A stretch of 23,263 bases of DNA from UBA3775 sp964572955 (GCA_964572955.1 CAZNGY010000030.1:1-23263); one strand, 5' to 3'; positions 7,372 to 15,184 are shown, counted from the first letter of the stretch. Made by a program: numbers and translations. The notes: generated by a model from the letters alone, not told the origin.

Positions 7372-9366
7372 TCACTGCAACTGTCTGTTAATTTCAAGAA
7401 GTTTGTCACGATATTCCGCCGCCAGCTCAAAATTAAGTTCTGCCGCTGCCGTATGCATTTTCTTTTTAATCTGTGCAGCCAAAGCTTTCAGCTCTTTTTC
7501 ATCCATTGACTCTAAATCTTTTTCAAGATTCTTTGTCACCTTTTTATCCATTTTCTTAGAAATGCTTATAAGATCCCTGATTGCTTTCTTTATTGTAGCC
7601 GGTGTAATTCCGTGTTCTTTGTTATATTCGTCCTGTATCATGCGCCTTCTGGCCGTTTCGTCCATGGCAGTTTTCATGGAACCGGTTATATTATCAGCAT
7701 ACATAATTACTCTTCCTGATTCATTTCTCGCCGCACGTCCTATTGTCTGTATGAGAGAAGTCGTAGAACGAAGAAATCCCTCTTTATCCGCATCCAGAAT
7801 TGCAACCAATCCGATTTCCGGGATGTCAAGCCCTTCCCTCAAAAGATTTATACCGACAAGCACATCAAAAACATCCATTCTCATGTCCCTTATGATTTCG
7901 CTTCTCTCAAGAGTATCTATATCGGAATGCAGATACCTGACTCTTATACCGATTTCACGCATATACTCCGTAAGCTGTTCAGCCATCTTTTTGGTAAGAG
8001 TCGTTACCAATACTTTGTTTCCTTTTTCCGTTTCGGACCTTATCTCTCCTATAAGATCATCTATCTGTCCCTTAACCGGTCTCAGTATAACTTCCGGGTC
8101 AAGAAGACCCGTAGGTCTTATAATCTGCTCTGCACGCAGGAGCTCATGATTTTCTTCATATTCATTAGGCGTCGCTGACACAAACAGCATCTGATTAATT
8201 CTTTCTTCAAATTCATCAAAACACAACGGTCTGTTACAAAGAGCAGAAGGCAGCCTGAATCCGTATTCTACCAATGTAGATTTTCTTGACCGGTCACCAT
8301 TGAACATTCCCCTTATCTGAGGAATCGTAATATGACTCTCATCCACTATTATCAGAAAATCGTCGGGGAAATAGTCGATAAGCGTATTCGGAGAATCCTC
8401 CGGTGTAAGTCTTGCAAGATGCATTGAATAATTCTCTATGCCACTGCAAAATCCTGTTTCTTTCATCATTTCGATATCATAATGTGTTCTCTCGGATATT
8501 CGCTGTGCCTCCAACAGCCTGTCCTCGGATCTGAAGTAATCTACTCTTTCATCAAGTTCTTTTTCAATATCCTCTATTGCCGCTTCCATCTGTTCTGCAG
8601 GAACGACATAATGTGATGCCGGAAAAACAACTAAATGTTCCAACGACGACTTGACCTCTCCTGTCAAAGCATCCACTGCCGTTATTCTGTCCACCTCATC
8701 ACCAAAAAATTCGATACGGTATATAATATTATCGGATGATGACACTGGAAAAACTTCTACGACATCTCCCCTAACCCTGAAGCTTCCTCTTTTCAGATCA
8801 AATTCATTTCTGACATATTGTATATCAACAAGTTTTTCTATTACTTCATCCCTGTCCTTTTCCATCCCAGGTCTTACGGACAAAGTCATATTTTGGTAAT
8901 CAATCGGTGATCCCAGACCATATATGCACGAAACACTGGCTACAACAATCACATCACGTCTTTCGGTCAATGCTGCTGTTGCTGAATGTCTGAGACGGTC
9001 AATTTCATCGTTTATTGCGGAATCTTTCTCTATATAAGTATCCGTAGACGGAACGTATGCCTCCGGCTGGTAATAATCGTAATAAGACACAAAATACTCT
9101 ACCGCATTCTCAGGAAAAAATTCTTTAAATTCTCCGTAAAGCTGTGCCGCAAGCGTTTTATTATGAGCAATTACCAAGGTCGGACGATTAAGTTCCTTTA
9201 TTACATTAGCCATGGTAAATGTTTTTCCTGAACCCGTAACTCCAAGAAGTGTCTGAAACTGATTTCCTTCTTCAAATCCTCTGACCAATGTCTCTATTGC
9301 CTCAGGCTGATCTCCTGTCGGTTCATATTCTGAATGAAGTACAAACTTATCCACAAACCTCTCCAT
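7372..9366 (-). CDS. uvrB: UvrB, excinuclease ABC helicase-like subunit
   Basis: The damage-verifying subunit of nucleotide excision repair; it receives DNA from UvrA and recruits UvrC. The 664 residues start with the family pattern YEPTGDQPEAI, then Walker A GVTGSGKT (42-49) and the beta-hairpin sequence YYDYYQPEAY (95-104). The helicase motifs IVDESH, LFVSATP, LREGLDIPE and QTIGRAARN follow in order. A C-terminal UVR motif (LNFELAAEYRDKLLEI), the UvrC-binding region, completes it. Length is normal. It starts 30 bp after the prfB stop, so it is probably transcribed with prfB. Its AGGA site lies in the loop of a small hairpin. No promoter or SOS box was found directly upstream. Confidence 0.97.
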   Translation of the reverse strand: MERFVDKFVLHSEYEPTGDQPEAIETLVRGFEEGNQFQTLLGVTGSGKTFTMANVIKELNRPTLVIAHNKTLAAQLYGEFKEFFPENAVEYFVSYYDYYQPEAYVPSTDTYIEKDSAINDEIDRLRHSATAALTERRDVIVVASVSCIYGLGSPIDYQNMTLSVRPGMEKDRDEVIEKLVDIQYVRNEFDLKRGSFRVRGDVVEVFPVSSSDNIIYRIEFFGDEVDRITAVDALTGEVKSSLEHLVVFPASHYVVPAEQMEAAIEDIEKELDERVDYFRSEDRLLEAQRISERTHYDIEMMKETGFCSGIENYSMHLARLTPEDSPNTLIDYFPDDFLIIVDESHITIPQIRGMFNGDRSRKSTLVEYGFRLPSALCNRPLCFDEFEERINQMLFVSATPNEYEENHELLRAEQIIRPTGLLDPEVILRPVKGQIDDLIGEIRSETEKGNKVLVTTLTKKMAEQLTEYMREIGIRVRYLHSDIDTLERSEIIRDMRMDVFDVLVGINLLREGLDIPEIGLVAILDADKEGFLRSTTSLIQTIGRAARNESGRVIMYADNITGSMKTAMDETARRRMIQDEYNKEHGITPATIKKAIRDLISISKKMDKKVTKNLEKDLESMDEKELKALAAQIKKKMHTAAAELNFELAAEYRDKLLEINRQLQ

Positions 9367-9368
9367 CT

Positions 9369-9385
9369 GCTGCTTTTCCTGCAGC
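9369..9385 (-). promoter_or_regulatory. Hairpin presenting the uvrB ribosome-binding site
   Basis: On the mRNA GCTGC pairs with GCAGC around a 7-base loop AGGAAAA that holds the only Shine-Dalgarno-like sequence before uvrB. The unpaired distance from AGGA to ATG is longer than usual (10 bases); folding the stem would shorten it. The stem is short, so its effect is uncertain. Confidence 0.35.
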
Positions 9386-9396
9386 CCCTATCCACG

Positions 9397-10533
9397 CTAT
9401 TCCTCGTCTGAAACGTCAACCGGCCTGCATCCGTTTGCAAGCCATCCTAAATATCCGTAAATAAACGGATCAAGCTTTCCGTCAAGCACCGCACCTGCAT
9501 TTCCTATCTCTACACCGGTACGAAGATCCTTTACCATGGTATAAGGCTGAAGAACATAAGATCTTATCTGGGAACCGAAATTAATATCTTTAACATCTCC
9601 TCTTATTCCTGCCGCATAATCAGCCTGTTCCTGTTTTTTCATCATGTAAAGCTTTGATTTAAGCATTTCCATTGCTTTATCCTTATTCTGAAACTGAGAC
9701 CTTTCATTCTGACATGCCACAACCACTCCCGTTGGTATATGTGTAATTCTGACTGCTGAACTTGTTTTATTTATATGCTGACCGCCTGCACCGGAACTTC
9801 GATATGTATCTATACGAAGGTCATCAGGATTAATATCTATTTTTATATCCTGTGAAAGCACCGGCATTACATCACATGAAACAAATGAAGTCTGCCTCTT
9901 TCCTGCGGCATTAAATGGTGAAATACGCACAAGACGATGAACACCGTGTTCGCTTTTAAGATAACCATAAGCACTTTCACCATTTACCTGAAATGTTACG
10001 GATTTAATTCCTGCTTCGTCTCCGTCCAGCAAATCAAGTACTTCCATTGTGTATCCTTTTTTGTTTACCCATCTCTGATACATTCTGAAAAGCATGTCTG
10101 CCCAGTCACAGCTTTCGGTTCCGCCTGCGCCTGCATGTAGTGAAATTATTGCATTCATATGATCGAATTCATCCGAAAGAAGTGTTTCGATTTTCAGTTC
10201 TTCATACTTATTTTCAAACATCTCAAATTCTTCTTTTACTTCCGGAATAAGTGACTCATCGTTTTCCTCGTCTGCCATTTCTATGAGTGTAAGAATATCT
10301 TCCCTACTGCTTTTAAGCTCTTCTATTCTCTCTACTGCGGATTTAAGATTCTTGCTTTCCTGAACCATTGCCGCACTTTTTGCCGTATCTTCCCAAAAGT
10401 CGGGTTCTTCCATGTGTCTTTCAATTTCCTCTATTCTTTCAAGTTTTTCGGAAATACCGAGACTTGCTTCCATTTGATCAAGAAGCTTATCATAACCTGA
10501 AAGTGTAAATTTAATCTGATCAAGCTCTACCAT
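9397..10533 (-). CDS. prfB: Peptide chain release factor 2, encoded without a frameshift
   Basis: RF2 ends translation at UGA and UAA codons. The 378-residue product carries the stop-codon recognition tripeptide SPF at 205-207 and the peptidyl-hydrolysis motif GGQ at 250-252, both at the E. coli RF2 positions. In most bacteria prfB needs a +1 shift at an in-frame UGA after about codon 25. Here codons 24-27 read AGT CTC GGT ATT, and the frame is open throughout, so that autoregulatory device is absent. The start at 10533 is preferred to a GTG six codons upstream because AAAGG sits at the right distance and the protein then begins like other RF2s. It follows secA by 179 bp and precedes uvrB by 30 bp. 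Confidence 0.96.
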   Translation of the reverse strand: MVELDQIKFTLSGYDKLLDQMEASLGISEKLERIEEIERHMEEPDFWEDTAKSAAMVQESKNLKSAVERIEELKSSREDILTLIEMADEENDESLIPEVKEEFEMFENKYEELKIETLLSDEFDHMNAIISLHAGAGGTESCDWADMLFRMYQRWVNKKGYTMEVLDLLDGDEAGIKSVTFQVNGESAYGYLKSEHGVHRLVRISPFNAAGKRQTSFVSCDVMPVLSQDIKIDINPDDLRIDTYRSSGAGGQHINKTSSAVRITHIPTGVVVACQNERSQFQNKDKAMEMLKSKLYMMKKQEQADYAAGIRGDVKDINFGSQIRSYVLQPYTMVKDLRTGVEIGNAGAVLDGKLDPFIYGYLGWLANGCRPVDVSDEE

Positions 10534-10629
10534 AATAACCTTTCCCTGCACATTTTATTTGTGCCGCACATAACTGCGTGCAGTATCTACATCCGGCATC
10601 TGTCTGAAACCGTTAATATTTTTGTCAGG

Positions 10630-10666
10630 AACAAACAGCGTGACCGCATTGCCGCGCTCACGCTGT
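10630..10666 (-). terminator. Possible weak terminator or attenuator between secA and prfB
   Basis: ACAGCGTGA pairs with TCACGCTGT (10635-10643 with 10658-10666), with additional CGC/GCG pairing inside. On the minus strand it is followed by only a broken T tract (TTGTT). The stem is strong but the tail is poor, so partial termination that leaves some secA transcripts running into prfB is the most likely role. The rest of the 179-bp gap shows no convincing promoter. Confidence 0.5.
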
Positions 10667-10712
10667 CATAAAACTGCTTTTGATTCAGCACTTATCCGCT
10701 GCGGAATTATTT

Positions 10713-13292
10713 CTATGCCTGCTGCTCTGTCTTCATATGACAGAACTTATATTTCTTTCCGCTGCCACATGGACATGGATCGTTTGGCATAATCTTCTTT
10801 GAACTTCTTTTAACAGTCTTTGGTGCTGATGTATCATCTTTATTGGTTCCTGTAACCTTTGCAACCTCTTCACGTTCAACCTTTTGTTCAACTCTTATAT
10901 GCATCAGTGCCTTTGTAGTATCCTCAGCGATTCCTTCTATCATTTCCTGGAACATCTCATAACCCTGAATTTTATATTCTTCAGCCGGTTTTTTCTGGCC
11001 ATATGCCATAAGGTGAATACCCTGTTTAAGCTGTTCCATATCATCAATGTGATTCATCCATCTTCTGTCTATGCATTTAAGAAGAAGAACTCTTTCCACT
11101 TCTCTGAACTGAGATACATCAGGGAAAAGTTTTTCCTTATCTTCATACATAGCAACAGCCATATCCTTAAGTTTAGTTCTGAGGCTTTCCTTATCCGCAC
11201 CTTCCAAATCTTCTTTTGAAAATGTAAGATTCTCTATCGGAAAAACATTTGTATACATTTCAATAAGGCCGCCAAGATCCCATTCTTCCGGAAGCTGGTC
11301 TTCATTAATACATGTATCAACAATACCGTCTACCGTCTGCTTAACCATGTTAAGAACAGGCTCTCTCATGTTTTCTCCGTCAAGAACCCTGCGTCTTTCA
11401 TCATATATAATCTCACGCTGTTCATTATTTACGATATCGAACTCCATGAGATTTCTTCTTGTACCAAAGTTGTTTTCCTCTATCTTTTTCTGTGCTTTTT
11501 CAATAACTGAAGAAAGCATCTTATGCTGGATTTCCTGTCCTTCTTCAATTCCGAGAGACTTAAATACACCCATCATCTTTTCAGAACCGAAAAGTCTCAT
11601 AAGATTATCTTCAAGTGAAATATAAAATCTTGACTCACCAACGTCTCCCTGACGACCTGCACGGCCTCGAAGCTGATTATCTATACGTCTTGACTCGTGT
11701 CTCTCAGTTCCTATGATTTTCAGACCACCGAGTTCTTTTACTCCCTCGCCGAGTTTTATGTCCGTACCTCGTCCTGCCATGTTAGTGGCAATCGTAACCG
11801 CACCTATTTGTCCTGCATCTGCCACGATTTCAGCTTCCATTGCGTGGAACTTGGCATTCAGAACTTTGTGAGGCACACTCTGTTTTCTGAGAAGATTACT
11901 TATTTCTTCACTGGACTCAATGGTTACCGTTCCGACAAGAACCGGCTGACCTTTTTCATGAGCCGCAATAACCTGCTTAACTATTGCATTAAGCTTTTCC
12001 TTCTTTGTGCTGTAAACCGCATCTTCAAGGTCAATTCTCTGAACCGGTCTGTTTGTAGGAACTACTACTACATCCATTCCGTATATTTCCCTGAATTCGT
12101 TTTCCTCGGTAAGAGCCGTACCTGTCATACCGCACTTCTTATCATACTTATTGAAGAAGTTCTGGAAAGTAATCGTCGCAAGAGTTCTGTTCTCTCTGCG
12201 CACCTTAACCTTTTCTTTTGCCTCAATTGCCTGATGAAGACCGTCACTGAATCTTCTTCCTGGCATAATACGTCCGGTGAAGTCATCTACAATAAGGATC
12301 TCGTCATTGTCAACAACATAATCCTGATCTCTGAACATAAGGTTATGTGCTCTGAGGGCAAGGTCAATATGGTGCTGAATATCCTGATTCTCAGCATCTG
12401 CAAGATTATCTATCTTAAAGAAATTCTCAACCTTTGCAACACCTTCTTCCGTAAGGTTAACCGTCTTTTCCTTTTCCCTTACAACAAAATCGCCGGTTTC
12501 CTTTTCCTCCTCACCCATCAGCATATCCATCTGGGACACTTCTGTATATGTACCCTTTTTTAACTGACGTGCAAGAATATCACAAACTTCATAAAGTTTC
12601 GTTGACTTTCCGCTCTGTCCTGAAATAATAAGGGGTGTTCTTGCCTCATCAATAAGCACAGAGTCAACCTCATCAATAACCGCATAATGAAGACCTCTCT
12701 GAACAAGCTTCTCTTTGTAAATAACCATATTATCACGAAGATAATCAAATCCAAGCTCATTATTTGTTCCGTATGTGATATCGCAGGCATATGCTTTCTG
12801 ACGTTCCTCAGGTTCCATGCCTCCAAGTATTGTTCCGACAGTAAGACCAAGGAATTTGTGTACCTGCCCCATCCATTCGCTGTCTCTCTGTGCAAGATAG
12901 TCGTTTACAGTTACAACATGAACTCCTTTTCCATCAAGGGCATTAAGATATACCGGAAAAGTTGAGACAAGTGTTTTTCCTTCACCTGTTTTCATTTCTG
13001 CAATTCTTCCCTGGTGAAGAATTATCCCTCCGATAAGCTGAACCCTGTATGCACGCTGACCCAAAACTCTTTTTGCAGCCTCTCTGACAGTTGCATATGC
13101 CTCAACAAGAATATCATCAAGTGTTTCACCCTCCGCAATACGCTTTTTAAGTTTATCCGTCTGTGCGCGGAGTTCATCATCTGACAATGCCTGCATTGCA
13201 GGTTCCATCTCTTCTATCTTATCAACTATCGGATATATTCTCTTTAACTCATGATCACTGTGAGTTCCAAAAATCTTATTGAGAAAACTCAT
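10713..13292 (-). CDS. secA: SecA, preprotein translocase ATPase
   Basis: The motor that drives unfolded precursor proteins through SecYEG. The 859 residues show Walker A MKTGEGKT (100-107), the DEAD-like Walker B VIDEVDSVLIDEARTPL, a preprotein-binding region, the second helicase half with NMAGRGTDI and QLRGRAGRQGD, and a C-terminal zinc-binding tail CPCGSGKKYKFCH. Length and order fit a full-length SecA. The start at 13292 is chosen over an in-frame upstream codon because GGAGGTAATA precedes the ATG and the protein then begins MSFLNKIFG, as family members do. A good promoter lies about 100 bp upstream. prfB follows, a common arrangement in Firmicutes. Confidence 0.97.
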   Translation of the reverse strand: MSFLNKIFGTHSDHELKRIYPIVDKIEEMEPAMQALSDDELRAQTDKLKKRIAEGETLDDILVEAYATVREAAKRVLGQRAYRVQLIGGIILHQGRIAEMKTGEGKTLVSTFPVYLNALDGKGVHVVTVNDYLAQRDSEWMGQVHKFLGLTVGTILGGMEPEERQKAYACDITYGTNNELGFDYLRDNMVIYKEKLVQRGLHYAVIDEVDSVLIDEARTPLIISGQSGKSTKLYEVCDILARQLKKGTYTEVSQMDMLMGEEEKETGDFVVREKEKTVNLTEEGVAKVENFFKIDNLADAENQDIQHHIDLALRAHNLMFRDQDYVVDNDEILIVDDFTGRIMPGRRFSDGLHQAIEAKEKVKVRRENRTLATITFQNFFNKYDKKCGMTGTALTEENEFREIYGMDVVVVPTNRPVQRIDLEDAVYSTKKEKLNAIVKQVIAAHEKGQPVLVGTVTIESSEEISNLLRKQSVPHKVLNAKFHAMEAEIVADAGQIGAVTIATNMAGRGTDIKLGEGVKELGGLKIIGTERHESRRIDNQLRGRAGRQGDVGESRFYISLEDNLMRLFGSEKMMGVFKSLGIEEGQEIQHKMLSSVIEKAQKKIEENNFGTRRNLMEFDIVNNEQREIIYDERRRVLDGENMREPVLNMVKQTVDGIVDTCINEDQLPEEWDLGGLIEMYTNVFPIENLTFSKEDLEGADKESLRTKLKDMAVAMYEDKEKLFPDVSQFREVERVLLLKCIDRRWMNHIDDMEQLKQGIHLMAYGQKKPAEEYKIQGYEMFQEMIEGIAEDTTKALMHIRVEQKVEREEVAKVTGTNKDDTSAPKTVKRSSKKIMPNDPCPCGSGKKYKFCHMKTEQQA

Positions 13293-13395
13293 TATTACCT
13301 CCAATTCATGTTTATGTATCAAACATGCTCTCTGTTTTTCTAAGGCACCCGGCAGCCGCTGAATCTGCGAACTGCATCAGCACAATTTGGATATA

Positions 13396-13424
13396 ATTAT
13401 AACATTTAAAACAGACTGTGTAAA
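13396..13424 (-). promoter_or_regulatory. Sigma-A promoter of secA
   Basis: On the minus strand TTTACA (13424-13419) and TATAAT (13401-13396) are separated by 17 bp. Predicted transcription starts near 13389, leaving a leader of about 97 bases before the secA ATG. Confidence 0.8.
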
Positions 13425-13516
13425 GGAATTCCGCCACCTTTTTCCTCATCATTCATTATTATGGTTCCGTCACACCAAATTTTGATATTTCCTTTCTTCC
13501 CTTTTAAAAAAACTCC

Positions 13517-13539
13517 AATTGTGTCAAAAAAACACAATT
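13517..13539. repeat. 23-bp palindrome in the AT-rich region upstream of secA
   Basis: AATTGTGT and ACACAATT form perfect 8-bp arms around the 7-base spacer CAAAAAA. It lies about 95 bp upstream of the secA -35. It could be a protein-binding operator or a weak hairpin; no known regulator could be assigned. Confidence 0.5.
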
Positions 13540-13728
13540 TTCAAAAAAATATTACAGTATTTGTTTTTCTTTTTCAGTTTTAGTTTAAAAATTACCTATC
13601 TATTATAATTTTCTCCATGTATTTGTTCATTCTTTTTGCGTTATTTTTTGTGCGTTTCTACACATTTTTTATTTTGTTAGTTTTAAGCTGATGATTTTTT
13701 GTCCATTCGACTGCCATCGACTTTTTTC

Positions 13729-13741
13729 ATTCTACAATCGT
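13729..13741 (+). repeat. 13-bp direct repeat, copy 1
   Basis: ATTCTACAATCGT occurs here, just outside the first DnaA box, and again exactly at 14046-14058 beyond the last one. A 9-bp inverted part of it (TGTAGAATT) is at 14119-14127. The copies bracket the DnaA-box cluster. Confidence 0.6.
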
Positions 13742-13751
13742 ATTTATAGTT

Positions 13752-13910
13752 TGTGGATAAAGTGGATAAACTTGTGTATAACCAATTTTCAGCCGAAAAA
13801 TGGTTGTTTTGGCTGTGGATAACTTGTGATTTATATTTTTTTATCCACATTTTTGCAAGTAATCCACACTTCGGCTGTTGGAAAATTTGAAAGTAGATAC
13901 TTTTTCCACA
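13752..13910. promoter_or_regulatory. Cluster of seven DnaA boxes (origin-like or DnaA-titration locus)
   Basis: Compared with the 9-mer TTATCCACA/TGTGGATAA, boxes are at 13752-13760 (perfect), 13761-13769 (AGTGGATAA), 13773-13781 (TGTGTATAA), 13814-13822 (perfect), 13841-13849 (perfect, opposite orientation), 13860-13868 (TAATCCACA) and 13902-13910 (TTTTCCACA). The first four face one way and the last three the other, meeting near 13831. The first two abut with no gap. An AT-rich flank lies on the secA side. DnaA binding is a strong expectation. A role as chromosomal oriC is not established: dnaA, dnaN and rpmH are not in the window, and genes on both sides are mainly on the minus strand. 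Confidence 0.85.
13784..13887. repeat. Imperfect inverted repeat enclosing the central DnaA boxes
   Basis: AATTTTCAGCCGAA (13784-13797) is matched in inverted orientation by TTCGGCTG plus AAAATT (13870-13877 and 13882-13887), interrupted by four extra bases. The centre lies near 13834, almost the same as the centre of symmetry of the DnaA boxes. Confidence 0.55.
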
Positions 13911-13933
13911 AAATGTCAATACCAAAATGTCGA

Positions 13934-13960
13934 TTTTTGAAAGTCGTCACATTTCAAAAA
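13934..13960. repeat. Hairpin-forming inverted repeat next to the DnaA-box cluster
   Basis: TTTTTGAAA (13934-13942) and TTTCAAAAA (13952-13960) pair perfectly around a 9-base loop. The stem is mostly A-T, and no run of T follows in either direction, so it does not look like a terminator. Confidence 0.45.
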
Positions 13961-14045
13961 TTTCGCCCAATCAACTACACAATTTAGAGTTTTGTATTAA
14001 CAATTTGAATCCCAAGCTTTTGCGGGTATTACAGAAAACCATCAA

Positions 14046-14058
14046 ATTCTACAATCGT
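14046..14058 (+). repeat. 13-bp direct repeat, copy 2
   Basis: Second exact copy of ATTCTACAATCGT, 317 bp from the first copy at 13729. It is on the same strand and on the far side of the DnaA-box cluster. Confidence 0.6.
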
Positions 14059-14135
14059 GGTTTTGTTTTTTTATATTTTTCTACTCTATTTTCTAATCAT
14101 TCGATTTTTTATGACCGCTGTAGAATTACAAAATC

Positions 14136-14181
14136 AAGAAAAGGGAGCAATATACTTTAAAAGTTATCACTCCCTTTTCTT
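14136..14181 (-). terminator. Terminator of the CPBP protease gene
   Basis: AAGAAAAGGGAG (14136-14147) pairs with CTCCCTTTTCTT (14170-14181), a perfect 12-bp stem around a 22-base loop that can itself pair partly. T-rich sequence follows on both strands, so it may work in both directions. It begins about 40 bp after the protease stop codon and insulates the DnaA-box region from that gene. Confidence 0.85.
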
Positions 14182-14219
14182 TTGCTCTTTCCTTGCAGAA
14201 AGAAATCTATAGATGAAGT

Positions 14220-15143
14220 CTATATAAATTCGTTCGCAATTATATTGATTACCATTATTATTACACCAACTGCCAAAGTACTGTCAAAGATCCGGCGGCC
14301 GCCTTCTTCTAAAACTTCTCCGTTTTTTCTGCCACACCTCGAAAATCTGCTGATAACCATATACATAATAGCTGCGACAATTAAACCGATAACCGATGGA
14401 ATCAAGAACCTACTCATTATCTGCGAAATTGATTCATATGCTTCATCCTTAAATAATATATCCAAAAATCTATTGTTTATTCTTTCCGAATAAAGTCCTA
14501 TTACCGATACCATGTTAATTGTAAAGTGCATTATCATTGAATATACAATACTTCCTCCTGCATAATCCGTCATTGCAAACAGAAAACCGGCAACCATTGC
14601 ATATGCGAACTGATTCAGATTACCGTGCATAAGTCCAAACAAAAATGCCGAAAACAGTGCGCCTTTAACCACTCCCACCATGCTGTATGCCCCGAAAATA
14701 ACTCCTCTGAAAACAAGTTCTTCAACTACTGCCGGAACTAGTGCCACAAATATAATCATCACAAAAATCGGATACTCAGCCGCCGCCTCTGCCGCGCTGT
14801 TGTCAGTTACATTTTTAACAAAGAGCATCGATATACTGCTTATCATACTCAAAAACGGCAGTATTGCCACTCCCATTACAATCGCCGCCACTGACAAAAG
14901 CCCGGTATTTGCAACTCCCATAATCTCAATTCTTTTACCTTTGCATCCCGAAATATAAATCCCGCTAGGTATGAGTATTGACATCTGAGTAATAAGCAGC
15001 TTTACAATATAACTCGATGAATATGATGCAATTCCCAAAAGACTTACTAAAAGTAAAAATAAAACAGTATATGAAAACAGCCTGTTTGCATCAGCTATTC
15101 TGCCAATTCTCATTTTTCTAAAATTTCTTTTTCTGTTCAGCAT
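14220..15143 (-). CDS. CPBP-family (CAAX-like) intramembrane metalloprotease
   Basis: A 307-residue multi-pass membrane protein. Hydrophobic segments lie at about 22-38, 45-65, 80-106, 125-140, 160-172, 180-192, 198-215, 250-270 and near the C-terminus. The family's catalytic motifs are present: EELVFRG at 141-147 inside a membrane segment, HGN with His173, and a final His206 in MHFTIN. Relatives include CAAX prenyl proteases and bacteriocin-immunity proteins; the substrate here is unknown. The start at 15143 is chosen over a codon nine residues upstream because AGGAGG lies 7 bases before it. It is a single-gene unit, divergent from the cvfB-like gene and followed by a strong terminator. Confidence 0.88.
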   Translation of the reverse strand: MLNRKRNFRKMRIGRIADANRLFSYTVLFLLLVSLLGIASYSSSYIVKLLITQMSILIPSGIYISGCKGKRIEIMGVANTGLLSVAAIVMGVAILPFLSMISSISMLFVKNVTDNSAAEAAAEYPIFVMIIFVALVPAVVEELVFRGVIFGAYSMVGVVKGALFSAFLFGLMHGNLNQFAYAMVAGFLFAMTDYAGGSIVYSMIMHFTINMVSVIGLYSERINNRFLDILFKDEAYESISQIMSRFLIPSVIGLIVAAIMYMVISRFSRCGRKNGEVLEEGGRRIFDSTLAVGVIIMVINIIANEFI

Positions 15144-15178
15144 ACCCAAACCTCCTGTTTTTACTGACATTTTTACTT

Positions 15179-15184
15179 AGTATA
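15179..15184 (-). promoter_or_regulatory. Possible -10 element for the CPBP protease gene
   Basis: TATACT on the minus strand would place a start near 15172, about 29 bases before the coding start. The matching -35 position is poor, so this is tentative. Confidence 0.3.

Larger units (their letters stand above)
13293..14219. other. 927-bp gene-free region holding the secA promoter and a DnaA-box cluster
   Basis: No credible coding sequence is present; the two short open frames here (60-80 codons) have no family-like pattern, lack good ribosome sites and run over repeats. From secA outward the region holds the secA leader and promoter (to 13424), an AT-rich stretch (13501-13680 is about 22% G+C by count) with a 23-bp palindrome, the DnaA-box cluster (13752-13910), a hairpin at 13934-13960, a 13-bp direct repeat, and the terminator of the protease gene (14136-14181). 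No RNA gene was recognised. Confidence 0.85.

Noticed and set aside
7331..8149. 272-codon plus-strand open frame opposite uvrB
   Set aside because: Antisense to conserved UvrB motifs and with no recognisable protein pattern of its own.
11697..12563. 288-codon plus-strand open frame opposite secA
   Set aside because: Lies entirely over conserved SecA sequence; a long chance frame produced by codon bias.
12560..12895. 111-codon minus-strand open frame inside secA in another frame
   Set aside because: Out of frame with SecA, which is intact across the whole interval, and without a ribosome site.
13683..13925. 80-codon open frame on the minus strand across the DnaA boxes
   Set aside because: It reads straight through the box array and repeats, has no ribosome site and shows no protein-like or family pattern.
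13440..14135. Calling the region the chromosomal oriC
   Set aside because: The DnaA boxes are convincing, but dnaA-linked genes are absent and neither gene direction nor rough base skew switches here; kept only as an origin-like locus.
13927..14160. 77-codon open frame on the plus strand between the DnaA boxes and the terminator
   Set aside because: No ribosome site, composition typical of AT-rich non-coding DNA, and it runs into the terminator stem.
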